From Corythoichthys intestinalis (taxonomy: Eukaryota; Chordata; Actinopteri; Syngnathiformes; Syngnathidae), in contig NC_080396.1 in assembly GCF_030265065.1 (NCBI RefSeq), positions 54,639,001-54,703,000 of the forward strand: a DNA stretch of 64,000 bases. Reading direction: 5' to 3'. Numbering within the stretch: the first letter of the stretch is position 1; every line of letters begins with the position of its first letter. Below the pieces are notes generated by a model. It saw nothing but the letters and a program-made list of their open reading frames with translations. It was not told the DNA's origin and did not search any database. The position numbers were made by a program, and so were the translations under genes. Shown here piece after piece: positions 48,039 through 59,503 of the stretch.

Positions 48039-48553
48039 GGTGACACGTTATAATAACTATCCGTTTTACTAGTTAATAGATCATTAGTAAACTGTTGATA
48101 AATGATTTATTGTTGATTTGTGAAGTATTTGTTAACAATTTGTTAAGCCTTTACAGGGTGTTCCAATAAGGTTGACCCCATTCTAAATGCCCAAGCTAGT
48201 TGATGGATCTTAATAAAACTATATACACTTTATGTTGAAGTTTTATTGGTTAAATATACAAAGAAAAGTACAAATATTTGTTGGTTCTATGGCAGATTTT
48301 CATAAATGTGCAACATGAGCGCTGCCTGCGAAATGCCTTCTTTTGAAGTGAACGGCATTTCTTAACCTGAAAAGATAGAAATGCCAAACGTTACACACAA
48401 AAACTTGAAACATTTCTACACAAACTGTGTTTCAGGTTAAAAACACCCTGTATATGCTTAACAAACTGTTAACAAATACTTCACAAATCAACAATAAGTC
48501 ATTTATCAACAGTTTACTAATGGTAAAACGGATAGTTATTATAAAGTGTTACC
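48039..48553. mobile_element. Palindromic hAT-type MITE with a nested mariner-type MITE
   Basis: Left arm GGTGACACGTTATAATAACT, right arm inverted GGTAACACTTTATAATAACT; the arms match for about 110 bases. Flanks TGTTATTT (48031-48038) and TGCTATTT (48554-48561), seven of eight equal. The centre is occupied by 48154-48450. Confidence 0.75.
48154..48450. mobile_element. Mariner-type MITE (297 bp) nested in the hAT MITE
   Basis: Tips CAGGGTGTTCC and, inverted, CAGGGTGTTTTTAACC, with TA on both sides (48152-48153 and 48451-48452). No coding frame. Confidence 0.65.
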
Positions 48554-48935
48554 TGCTATTTTACAATAACTACATTAGAATGTGAATGCTGTTTTATTTT
48601 AAAACGCAATGTGATGTTTTCTTTTGGAGAAGCCCAATGGAAATGAGGAAGACCCTGGTGCCTTTTGTTATTCCCTGAGCAGTGAACACGGAGTGGGAAG
48701 CAGGGAGTACATTGTCAATTGGAATGCAGCTATGAAATGAGTGATGGTGATTTTTATTTTTAACAGAAAGCATGACGCTTGCTTTCCCCCCAGCCATCCA
48801 TAAATAAGCCCTGGGTTCCAATGTCGTGAAAAAACAGTAATGGTTTATGGTCCAAAAATGATGGTAATACTGTAGTACTGAGGTGAGAGAGTAAACCATC
48901 ATCTTTGTGCACAGTTGATCTGACTTATCAGTCAG

Positions 48936-48991
48936 ATAAAACTATGTACTGTAGCAAATGGTATCCCATTTGCTACAGTACATAGTTTTAT
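48936..48991. repeat. Perfect 26-bp inverted repeat with a 4-base loop
   Basis: The left arm 48936-48961 (starts ATAAAACTATGTACTGTAGC) and right arm 48966-48991 are exact inverses around TATC. It is not flanked by an obvious target duplication. It could be a transposon footprint, a recent snap-back duplication or, less likely, a small-RNA hairpin. Confidence 0.9.
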
Positions 48992-49025
48992 TGTACCCAA
49001 TAAAAGTATCAAGTAGTGTTGTAAC

Positions 49026-49875
49026 TAGAGGTGTGCGGAATTTCTGATTCTTAGATTATTCGCAATTCGGCCGTGGAAGATTCGAGGACGATTCACAGAC
49101 ATCCAAATACCGATTATTGAAATATGCCAAATAAAGCGGAACTTAAGCACAATCAGCGCGCTTTTCGGGACGCAATGGGGAACGGACAGAGAGTGAACAT
49201 CATGCTGAACTCATGCCGCTAGATAAAAAAACAATAATACCTGACTAAGGCCGACAACCGCTACAAACTACGCCCACATAATGCTACGGTAGATATCGAA
49301 TGTTTATAGAACTAGATGCGAAATGACAGACTCGGCGCCGTTAGCACGTGTATAGAAAACTAGATGCGAAAGGACAGACTCGCCGGCGTTAGTAAACAGC
49401 CGCCATCTTAAAGCAGTAGACTTCTGTGGAAGGCTTTTGTAGCGAACCTTCCAAGCGAAGCTAATTAGATTTTTATGTAAAACACTCCTAAATCTTCAAA
49501 ATCTTGACTTGAATCTATCTTTAAATAATGAAACAGTGTTACAACTTTCACATGTCGAAAGTAGACAGAAGGGAAATTATGAAATAACAGGAGCATTTTT
49601 AACTTTAACGGTTGATTCCCAACCTTAAATTAACTGAATACAGAATGGGGACTTGAGGATTTTATTTACTGTTTTGAACTGTTAACTTTGTACTGAAATA
49701 GTAGTTTATTTTAGCCTGAGAGGAGTTTTGTACAATTTTTGTAACTAATATACGAAACATTAAAAGCAGCTAATAGCTTGGGGGTGGGGCATCAATGATC
49801 GATTCATAATCGAATCGTAGCCTCTGAATCGTAATTGTAATCGAATCGTTAGGTGCCCCAGGATTCCCGCCTCTA
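49026..49875. mobile_element. hAT-like element (850 bp), exact 8-bp duplication
   Basis: Tips TAGAGGTGTGCGGAATTTC and, inverted, TAGAGGCGGGAATCCTGG. GTTGTAAC lies on both sides (49018-49025 and 49876-49883). An internal tandem pair of about 46 bases starts AACTAGATGCGAAA (49300-49390). No transposase. Confidence 0.82.
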
Positions 49876-49883
49876 GTTGTAAC

Positions 49884-50629
49884 GCTCAAATGGGACTTGG
49901 TCGAGACCACATTTCGAAGATCTTGGTCTTCTAGGTTTTGATTCCCAAAAGTCTAGGTCTTGTCTCGATCGCTAGCCAATGTGGCGCATGTTGAATATTC
50001 AGTCAAGACCAGCACTTCAACTTCATTTATGTGATTTAGGAGTCTTGGTCTTATTTTGCTCTCATCTTTGAGGTCAAAAGTACAACATGAGCGATGGATT
50101 TAGAACAAATAGCGCCCATCAAACAGTAACCTGATTATCAGAGTAAAAAAAAAGCCAATAATAAAAGTGTAGAGTTGGTCATTTGCTTTTATCCACCATT
50201 CATGTAAAAATTTTGAATGTGCATATTTAAAACTGACAAAACAAACCAGGCAAGGACAGATGTGTTGAATAAATAACATTAAGGACAACAACACAACAAC
50301 AAAAACAACAATAAAAGCTTGTGTTCATTTTGGGTGTATGTATTTATACATACATACACACACGTATACTGTATAATTTCATATTTTACTGTAAAACACA
50401 TAAATATAACATGTAGTCCATATCAGGACTTCTTGGACTGAGGTAGGGTGAGGGGCAGGGGCGCCATGGGGCTGGAACAAAGATGCCCTGTACCCATTAG
50501 TATTTGTGTGTACTGTATGTGTGGGGGCGGGGACAAGGAATACAGTATTGGCAATAAAGTTGTAGTGGTCGTTTGGGAGATATTGTAGGCTCGGAAAATA
50601 GCTGGGCGGGCGGGGGACGACCATCACAA
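49884..50629. other. 3' side of ngf, presumably 3' UTR and intergenic
   Basis: No clear AATAAA on the minus strand was found close to the stop, so the transcript end is not placed. Nothing else recognised. Confidence 0.35.
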
Positions 50630-53600
50630 TCAGCGTCCCAGTCGGCCCGCCCAAGACTTCCTGCTGAGTACGCACACGCATGCTGCATTAATGCGGATAA
50701 AACGCCAAGCTGTCCGTTCCTTGAAGCTAGTGAGGGCGCTCACAAATATGTGTGTGTTGGTGCAATATGAGTTCCAGTGGCGACTATCGATGCCGAGACA
50801 GCCCAAATTGCCCGCTTTGGAGCTCTGTTTGCCACCTCGCCCCCCCACCTTTCCTCCCTTTACTGTTCCCGAGCCCCTTCGTGTTGGGGTCCGGCAGGTG
50901 GTCTCGTAGAAGAATTGCTTCTTCACCACGTTGTTGATTGTGACATTGGGCAGCACGGTCACCTCATTTCCAGCGATGTCTGTTGCCCGGGTCATGTTGC
51001 CCACCCAGGTGTTAATGCTGTCGCACACTGAGTACTCTCCTCTGTGCATTGTGTGCAACCCTGCTCTGCGCCTCACCCGAGTCCCCCTCACTCCTTCAGT
51101 GTCATAGCCCTCGCCCTCCAGGGCGTCATGAGAGGGCGGCACTTCACTGAAGACAACTCGTGGTGAGGAACGGTACCGTCTCTTGGAAAAAAGTTTGGGA
51201 TCCACCACTGGCACGGAGGGATCAGGTATCTGTGAGGGTTCCCGGTGACGCCTCTTGGTCTTGTGGTGGCTGGTCCTGTGAATGTCACCCGCCAGCACCG
51301 CAGACTGGCGCTGCTGTCCTAATAGGTGATTGGCTTTTGTCTGCTGTCCTGCTTTGAGGTTGGCATTCCCGGCACACTGGGCCAGTCCACCTCCCATGTT
51401 CAGTACAGCCTGGGCACCGATCAGGAGGACCAGGACCAGTGGTGACGACCTCATGGGCACGTGTCCTGAGACCAATGCAGGAAGTTAAAATTATTTCTCA
51501 ATATTGCTCAATTGAATTCATGACAACTGGATTTGCTTGTTCATAACATTTTTAGCTACCATACTCAGAGGTGGGTAGAGTAACCCAAACTTTTACCTGA
51601 AGTAAGAGTAGCGTTACCTCAAAAGAATGTTACTCAAGTAAAATGAAAAGTAGTCATCCCAAGAAACTACTTAAGTGCTAATAAAAAAGTATTTGTTGAA
51701 AAGAATACTCATGTAATAAGTTGCTGCTTACAATGACTATTGTTTATTTTTAAACAATTGTATATGTATTTATTGGTGCCAAATAAAAACTGAGCCAGAG
51801 CTTTAAATGTGCGCTTTGAGTAATGTTGACGGCAGAACTCTTTGGGAAATAGTAATTTTTTATGGTGCTTTAGAGACACCACGTTGCGTGTGGTCTTGCT
51901 CTGTGTGATTGTTATAATGGGGTCATGAAATTATTTGTTGCGATGTCTCATTGGTAAACTGGTAGAGCTGTTGTAGGCATCTCAAGCAAATCTAATACTG
52001 AATGTAGATTAAAGAGGAAAAATGTAACCAAAGTAGTGGCGTAAGAGTAGCGTTTCTTCTTCACGAATCTACTCAAGTAAAAGTTAAGAGTATAGTGGGG
52101 TAAAACTACTCTTAGAAGTACAGTTTTCCTCAAATAGTTACTCAAGTAAATGTACCACGTTACTTACTACCCACTTCTGCTTATACTATATGATAAATAT
52201 AAATTGCTGTGCAAGACTGACACTGACTGTTATACTTTAATCTTAATTGTGTCCTGAAGGGTAACTTTTTGTTTGAATATTTTTTGTGTTGCATTCTAGA
52301 CATCACACAACCATACCACACCCACTTGCAGGTTAAGTAGAGATGTTTGAATGAAGAGGCAGCTCAAGTTGTGCCCCAGAGCATTTTCAGCAAGGAATCC
52401 AATGGCCACCAATATACAGATGTCTACTTTGGCTTGGTCATTTAATAAAAAAAAAAAAAAAAAAAAAAAGATTTATTTATTTTATTTATTTATTTACTTT
52501 TTTTTATTAGAGCTTACCTTTCTACTGCTGGTATGACTGTCCCCTCAAATAAGCGCATTCGTTCCAATACATTTTTGTTCGTCAAGCAATCGAGCTCCTG
52601 AGTCTTTTATTCTGCTCCATACACTCAGCATAGGGTAACATAGAATGTAGTAGTACAGTGGTACCTCTGCTTAAGAACGTCTCTGCATACAGAATTTTTA
52701 GGTTAAGACATGCCTCCACGGGAAAATATGGCCTCTTGTTGAGAAAGAAATTTCAGGATGGAGGAAAGTGCAAAAATGCAGTATGGCTGGCACTCGCAGC
52801 ACCCAGAGTTTACTGAAAGTAATATACTTATAGCCACTCTGCCATTGGCTATTGCCTAACATTCCTGGCATCCAATTGGCTAAGATGGGACCTCTACTGT
52901 ATGTGTATGTATATGTGTGTATCTCAGCATCCTCTTGATTCGTCTCTCATGTTCCGACAGCTTTACATGAGTGTTTTAACTTTTATTCTTTATTTTTGGT
53001 ATTTTACATTACGCACAACTCAAAATTTATGTTTATTGCATAATAATCTAATTGTAACAGGTATTTGTTACATGTTTTGATGCATTTTTAGGCATTATAA
53101 AAGATTTAATTCAGAATTTTTGGGGGCTTGGAACGGATTAGGGCATTAACATGGGAAACGCGTGTCTACTTGAAGGAATTTTCAAGTTAAAGGGGAAGTT
53201 CAGAATTTTTGACATTAGGCTTACTTAATCTTCGAATTAGTGGGGGTTTAATTAGTTGGTGGAGTTGATTTCAACAAATTCTGTGGAGTTAGTTGTTTAT
53301 TAGTTTCAGGGCTCCAGAGTGGCTAAATCAGAAAAAAAAATTACCTAGACTTCACGACTTGCTTCAATCAGACGTCACTCGACAAAATGCGCTGCCCATC
53401 GAAAAGCAGTCAATAATAAAGCTAAAGAAGGCAGTTTACAGTATGGTCTATTTACCTTAGGCGTCATTTTTCCTCCACTATTTGATTGCTTAGGAGAAGC
53501 CAGGTTTGCTGGAGGACATCATGTCTTTGGATAGCCCAAAAAAAGAATTGCTTGGAACGCTTTGAGTTCGCAACTGGTACCATCCAAATGGGCTAAGTCC

Positions 53601-54877
53601 GACTTCCCACCTTCCTTGAATGCAGCATGAGCATGAGTGACCGGCGCACTCCTCTCTATTGTGGTCTATTACACATCTAACCCGAATTAAGCGGTAGATG
53701 ATGGATGGATGGAAAAATAGTCCTGCAGAAATAGATGAATTACGGCAGTTTGGTGTGAATTCCTTTGGGTATTTCCATGGGTATTTCTAACAATGACCTG
53801 CATTTTGAATTTATTTGACTATGTTAGATCTGTAAATATCGTTTTTTATTGGCATGCTAGGAAGGGACCATTGACTCGCATAAGCTTAGCCGCTGAAATT
53901 AATAAATAACTAACGAACTGTACAGAATTTGTTGAAATCAACAACACCGACTAATTTAACCCCTGCTAACTAAAAGATTAAGCCTAATGTAAAAAAATCT
54001 GAACTTCTACTTTAAGAAACTACTTCCAGAACCAATTCATTTTGTAAATTGGGGTACCACTGTATGTTTTTTTGTTGCACATGAAGAAATGAAACTACAA
54101 CATATATAATGGTTTTGTCAGTCTTACCATGCAAACAACATTATTTTCACCACAAAGACGCACCTGTGGAATAAGTCCAGTTAAAGTGGGAGCCCACGGT
54201 GGACTCTCGAGCCAGACTCAAGTGCAGGCCGGGGCCCTCATGCCTGCCATCTGGACCCCCCTGAACCACAGCTCCAAAACACTTGCTGTTCAGAAGAAAA
54301 CCAAACAGACAAGTTTAGAATTTCATTATTTAAATCCCAAATATTAAAGCATTTGTAATGTCTGAAAAGCATTGAAGCTAATGATGCCCAATGTGTAGAC
54401 CTACATTTAAAAATGGGACATATGTTCCAACTCAACCAAGTACAGACTTTAAAGTATAAGAAAAATGCACATAATTGAATTTTCTATGTCTCTGTATACC
54501 AAAACAAACAAAACACTTGTCACAGCTTTGTATGCCATTGTCAAAAAAGGAATCACAAATGAGAAAATATTATTATATTCATTAGGTGGAGATTAACATA
54601 AAAGGGTTGCTATATATTTATTATACTTCTCAATTCACACACACACGGCACAATCTTTGCATATCCCTTTTTGCTTCAAGAAACTGTTTGCCTCTCAGAA
54701 CTTAGGTTTGTCATCCATTTGAATGCTTGACATCTCCCATTGATTGCCTTATTAGATGTCACAAATACACTCATACCCATTACATTAGATACAGCGCACT
54801 TACGCTCTTTGTGGGATCTGACATAAATGCTGAGTCCATAACTGTTCTGGCATAAAAGAAAAAGAATCCTCAGTATT

Positions 54878-54908
<31 letters not shown>

Positions 54909-57900
54909 TGTCGGGTAGTGATTCCAGCATGACTTGCACCGTTTTTATCACCTCTGCATTTCCAATAAATTTTCAAAAATTCCTCTTTTAACTGTCTCAC
55001 ATCTCTTTTACACAAGGGGGCATAAGAACCTTGTACAAACACCATCATTTATATCCCACAAAGCCAAAAGCCATCCATTTCATATCACATTTTTCATTGG
55101 AGATAGCATTGTCATCTCACGAAAAATTCCACCCTGTGCATCTCCACATGTACATAACAGAAACTACCCCTGCTCAAGCCTCACAACCAAAATAAATATC
55201 CTGGAACGATCGTGAAATGATAATGACTTTGTCTCAATTTACTAACAAACGTACATATGTGTGTGTATACTGACGTACTTTCTTCTTAATCCAGAATGAT
55301 TCATTTTGTTCCTGCCACTATAAGGCGTAGGCATATATAGGTGGGGCAAAAATATATTATTGGGATGAATTAGAGTAAACTGGAATATTCCCCAAGGCAC
55401 ACATGCTGAATACCAAAACTAGAAAAAAAACAAAAACAAAAGAAACTATTTTTTTTACTATGTCTATATTCCTAAATATCAAATAATAGTATTATGTGAG
55501 ATATTGTCTGAGGAACCACTGTTTTAGCTTTAATAAGGCTGTATACACAACACACATGCACACACACGCATACAATGGAGCACAAATGGGGCTGCTCCAA
55601 ACACGCAGTGGGTTGATTGATCCAGGCTGACGTGCAGCTCCCTCTGTTATAACAAAAAAAAAAAAAAAAAAAAAAAAAAAAACATCCTGAGTTAAGAGAC
55701 TTCTAATGTTAAAAATATGTGGCTTGTGTTTAAAGCCGTTGGAGTGAGTTCAAATGCTGCTGTGGGAGCACAGAGGTCAGTGTGGTTTGGAGAGCACCTC
55801 TGATTTAGAGAATTCATTCCTCACTCCATCGTTGGGCTGTTTCTGTGACTCTGGCACACACACACACACACACACACACATGCAGTAAAGACATAACAAA
55901 TGCGGTATCCGCTACCACACATGCACAAACAACCTCGAGAGATGCTCCTGAGGTTTTAAGATTTCCGGAACGGGAGTTTGGCTTTGCTCCCGATGCTCTT
56001 TGCTTGGTTTTATTGTTTGTTGAAACAAAACAGATTCACCGCGGAAATAGTTCTCTTACTGTGATTTAAAAGGTAACATTTCAAACACAATTACTGCATA
56101 CTCAATACACCTGGAACAGAAAACAACTCAAAATGGTCCATCTAATGAGTTTTTCTTACATTCAACATGACAATATAATCATGCGGAACCGATAAAGCTG
56201 AGACAGAATGGTGTTTGTGGATTTGTTTGGGTAGTGTTTTCAAGAAAAACACAAAGTAAAGTCTTGCTCCTATGTACTATTCCAATAACAAAGGCACTTC
56301 AGAAACATATTTGAAAACATCTCACTAGCGACAAACACACCATGCTTCACATTACATTAATACAGTCCAGCATAAACAAAGCAGTTAGTCAATATGGCTT
56401 TTATGAGTCATACCTTCTAAGGTCCTTAAATTGGTACCATAGAGGATGTTTATGACATTGTGTCCCTTCTCCCTTACTGTAAATCAGGACCTTTTGCTGT
56501 GAGTCACGTATCAATGTCTACCATCAATGGATAGTTCTGTGCAAGGGCGTACGTAGGTTTGCATAGGGATGGTAGGGACATAACACTACCAACTTTTCAG
56601 GATGCGGAAATTGTCCCCACCAACCTTTAACCAGCTTTATATGCATTATATAATGAGTTCTGTTATACAGGTTGATTGTCTTCGAATATGTTGTAAGGAT
56701 AGAATTGACCCTACCATTATTAAGTGAATTATTTTCATTATGTTCAAACTTACATTTATCCCTTTTCACTTGCTGAATGCGCCGCCCCCCCCCCCCCCCC
56801 CCGAAAGCACATTTGATTGGCTGATGATTTGACCCACCCCTGACAGACACAAACATGCTCACACTCACAAAGCCCTGACAGAAATTCATGTCGACAACAT
56901 GCCGCTTCCTCTGCCCTCTTCGAACAATGGGACATTGGGACATTAGAAGTTTTTTTTGGCTAGCAGCAGCCACTGTAAGTAATTTAAAAGGACGCCAATG
57001 TTACGGAAGTGGGAAACACACATTTTTCTACCGAAAGTCCAACCTGCACTTGCAAAATTCAAGTAGGTAGCTGAGAGAAGAGAGAAGTGTCCGTCTATTT
57101 ATGTTTTCTACTGTTAACGTTAATTAAACTGTGAGAAATGAATTGAACTCTGCTGGAAACTATAGAACCAGAAAAGCAAGAAGTTGCTTAGAGAGAGATG
57201 GGTGCTGCCTCACTTCATATGTTGGTCACACAACACAACATAATCATAATTAACTATGAATATAAGATTTTTTTTTTTTTTTTTTGATGTCACGAGCTAC
57301 CCACACTAGCGTTTCGATCGACTGGTCGATCGTGATTGACGTAATGAGCACCCCAGATTTAGCATATCAAATTAATTAGGTTCATATTCGTGAGAAATGT
57401 AGCCCTGACGCCCGTTCACCCAATCTGTTTGGTCTTATTAATATCCCATCCCGAGCAAAAAGATTACATGCAGGTTATGCTGTAATGTCGCCCTTACAAA
57501 TGTTGAGACCAAACATATGCCCTTGGTTTCGTGCATCATGTTTTTGTCAAGACAACGCATAACGAAAGAAGACGTATTGTACAGTCATGTTGCTGTTTGT
57601 TCATGACCTGCAAAAACATTCAATAAGGAACAAATTACTAGGCCCCAATAATGGAGTTCAGTCAAGTTTGACACATACTGACTAAGTTGAATGAGGTAAT
57701 GATGACAAATTCTCATTTGTTTTGTTGGTTCGGTGCTTGTTTGACATTTGCATCCCGCAAAATGTCCGAATGTTTTTGAGGTCAAGGGCATGATAAAATC
57801 CACTGTCATCATGAACGTTTCTAAAGAAACTTGTCAACAGCTTACTCGAGTAAACACATACCTCACGTTGGCGGGTGTCGACAGCAGCCCCGGATAATCA

Positions 57901-57932
57901 GACGGCGTGAAAGCAAGGCTGACAGTCGACAT
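50630..57932 (-). CDS. ngf: Nerve growth factor, neurotrophin-6-like form with 22-residue basic insertion
   Basis: Secreted neurotrophin that signals through TrkA and p75. The main coding exon is 50630-51454 (274 aa from ATG 51454), preceded by a splice acceptor at 51466. It has a signal peptide (MRSSPLVLVLLIGAQAV), a pro-region with the conserved VDPKLFSKRRYRSSPRVVFS (residues 84-103) and a furin site RVRRR at 126-130. The mature domain has six knot cysteines at 144, 187, 219, 231, 259 and 261, spaced as in NGF except between the second and third. There, 31 residues replace nine, the extra 22 being rich in Lys, Arg and Gly. Known fish NT-6 has an insertion of this size at this place and binds heparin. 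WRFIRINAACVCVLSRK is the family hallmark. Two upstream exons (54164-54285 and 57862-57932) splice in phase to give a 342-aa precursor starting MSTVSLAFTPSDYPGLLS, like the long rodent form. Their use is inferred. Confidence 0.9.
51566..52179. mobile_element. hAT MITE in the ngf intron
   Basis: Tips CAGAGGTGGGTAGAGTA and, inverted, CAGAAGTGGGTAGTAAGTA, with repeated TACTCAAGTAAAAG-type motifs inside. The flanks match at only five of eight bases (ACCATACT, CTTATACT), so the duplication is decayed. Confidence 0.7.
52449..52469. repeat. Poly(A) followed by ATTT repeats
   Basis: A run of about 20 bases, then TTTATTTATTT to 52510. Confidence 0.85.
52656..54062. mobile_element. Tigger/mariner-type MITE in the ngf intron, split by a TTAA element
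   Basis: Tips CAGTGGTACCTCTGCTTAAG and, inverted, CAGTGGTACCCCAATTTAC, with TA on both sides (52654-52655 and 54063-54064). Same tip family as 3249 and 18455. It includes a nested element at 53191-54011. Confidence 0.75.
53191..54011. mobile_element. TTAA-class MITE nested in the Tigger-type MITE
   Basis: TTAA at 53187-53190 and 54012-54015. Tips AGGGGAAGTTCAGAATTTTT and, inverted, AGTAGAAGTTCAGATTTTTT. The arms extend through GACATTAGGCTTA and ATTTCAACAAATTCTGT. No transposase; piggyBac or Kolobok type. Confidence 0.72.
54164..54285 (-). CDS. ngf: Candidate second exon of ngf (122 bp)
   Basis: A good acceptor (TTTTCTTCTGAACAG) lies before 54285 and a donor (CACAG|GTGCGT) at 54164. The 40 whole codons are open and join in phase with both neighbours. 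The peptide (CFGAVVQGGPDGRHEGPGLH, then HFNWTYSTG) recalls the upstream extension of rodent NGF (AVQGAGWHAGPKL, then AAFYTG). It may be 5' UTR in most transcripts, as in mammals. Confidence 0.6.
54877..54903. repeat. Poly(A) run
   Basis: About 26 A bases in the first ngf intron. Confidence 0.95.
54910..56530. other. First intron of ngf, no element with clear ends
   Basis: Holds an A run at 55649-55682 and a CA microsatellite at 55855-55880. Otherwise single-copy-looking. Confidence 0.4.
55855..55880. repeat. CA dinucleotide microsatellite
   Basis: About 13 CA units. Confidence 0.9.
56542..57525. mobile_element. hAT-like non-autonomous element, copy C
   Basis: Tips CAAGGGCGTACGTAGGTTT and, inverted, CAAGGGCATATGTTTGG. 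Flanks GTTCTGTG and GTTTCGTG (six of eight). Same family as 7059-8017 and 32952-33783 but longer, and contains a run of 18 C (56785-56802). It lies in the first ngf intron. Confidence 0.72.
57862..57932 (-). CDS. ngf: Candidate first coding exon of ngf (71 bp)
   Basis: ATG at 57932 followed by 23 open codons (MSTVSLAFTPSDYPGLLSTP) and a strong donor, GAG|GTATGT at 57862. It ends with two bases of a codon, which fits the next exon. The ATG context is ordinary. If the short start is used instead, this is 5' UTR. Confidence 0.5.
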
Positions 57933-58348
57933 GAAAGTGCGAGGAAATGGAGAGGAAGTTAAATGTTTTCCCAGTGTCTCTCATCAAACGGGTTCAAAGC
58001 ACTTCCTCCTTCTGTCTTCCACTGGAAATTATTATTTGGGTGATGATTGCCAGGTCGACACACCCGCTTTCACATCCACACACTCTGGGACAATACATCT
58101 TTCTATCAGTCATGGATATTGCATAACTATTTCAAAGACGAGTTCGTATTCATTCTGGGGTTAATGGCATACTCACATTTACTTTACAGTGATGAGGAAC
58201 TCTTATGTGTAATCCAAACTGAATTTCTAACTGTATTCGAAATCTCTCCTTGATGGAAAAAAATCTAGAAAAATCTAAAATCTAAAAAAAAGTTTAGACG
58301 GGTCACCCCTTTGAAATTAATGTCACACCCTTGGGCGTTATTTTATTT

Positions 58349-59290
58349 TGACTAAATTCTTGTGATTTTGTCCAAAAAATGGCTTTTCCTTTGAAGTGTG
58401 ATTACTTAGTCATTTCTGAATATTTTTTCACTTTCAACAACTCAAAATGTTCAGTGCCATCAGACCTATCTACACAAATAAAGTTTTTTATTTTTTTTAT
58501 TTTTCAATGCCCCCTATGGACAATAATAGTAGCATTATCCGAATAGCAAAACTAATTATGCTGTATATATATAAAAAACAAAAGTCTAATTTGAATATTA
58601 CATATCACATAGTTAGAGGCTTGAATAAGTCCACAAGTCATAACAACCGATTTTTTTATGCATGCCCAGTTTTTACACATTTGCAGTTTTCTCATTTACA
58701 CTAAACTCTTGTGATTTTGTCCAAAAAATGGCTTTTCCTTTGAAATGTGATAACCAAGTCATTTCTGAATATTTTTTCACTTTCAACCACTCAAAATGTT
58801 CAGTGGCATCAGACCTATCTACACATATATAGTTTTTTATATTTTTTATTTTTTAATGCCCCCTATGGACAATAATAGCAGCATTATCCTAATAGCAAAA
58901 GTAACTATGCTGTATATATATAAAAAACTAAAGTCTAATTTGAATATTCCATATGACATAGTTAGAGGCTTGAATAAGTCCACAAGTCATAACAACCGAT
59001 TTTTTTATGCATGCCCAGTTTTTACACATTTGCAGTTTTCTCATTTACTCTAAACTCTTGTGATTTTGTCCAAAAAATGGCTTTTTCTTTGAAATGTGAT
59101 AACTAAGTCATTTCTGAATATTTGTTCACTTTCAACCACTCAAAATGTTCAGTGGCATCAGACCAATCTACACATGTATAGTTTTTTATATATTTTATTT
59201 TTTTTTGCCTCCTATGGACAATAATAGCAGCATTATCCTAATAGCAAAACTAACTATGCTATATAGGGTATACATAAATCAAACTAAAGT
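58349..59290. repeat. Tandem repeat of a ~349-bp unit, about 2.7 copies
   Basis: Units begin near 58349, 58698 and 59046, each with CTTGTGATTTTGTCCAAAAA, CATTTCTGAATATTTTTTCA and CCCCCTATGGACAATAATAG. Divergence between units is only a few percent. Two units hold an 85-codon frame (58447-58704 and 58796-59053) that follows from the repeat and shows no protein family. The third unit is cut short near 59290. Confidence 0.9.
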
Positions 59291-59503
59291 ATTTTATGTT
59301 CCATAATTACATCATTGGATAAGTAAAAGTCGTAACAATAGATTTTTTAAGAACAAGACTGTGACAAAGTGACAACAACTGATTTGATGATAGAATTTAT
59401 GTTAACAATTTTACAAAACATATATATATAACAGTTAACATAATAACAATATACAGAATTCATGATGTGCACTTTGAGATTTGTTTTTTAAATGTAAAGT
59501 GCA

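Noticed and set aside
50630-51475. ngf start at 51475
   Set aside because: The codon there is TTG and lies in the intron; the first ATG of the exon is at 51454.
58447-59053. Repeated 85-codon frame in the 349-bp tandem unit
   Set aside because: Open only because the units are near-identical; AT-rich, no domain, no third copy.
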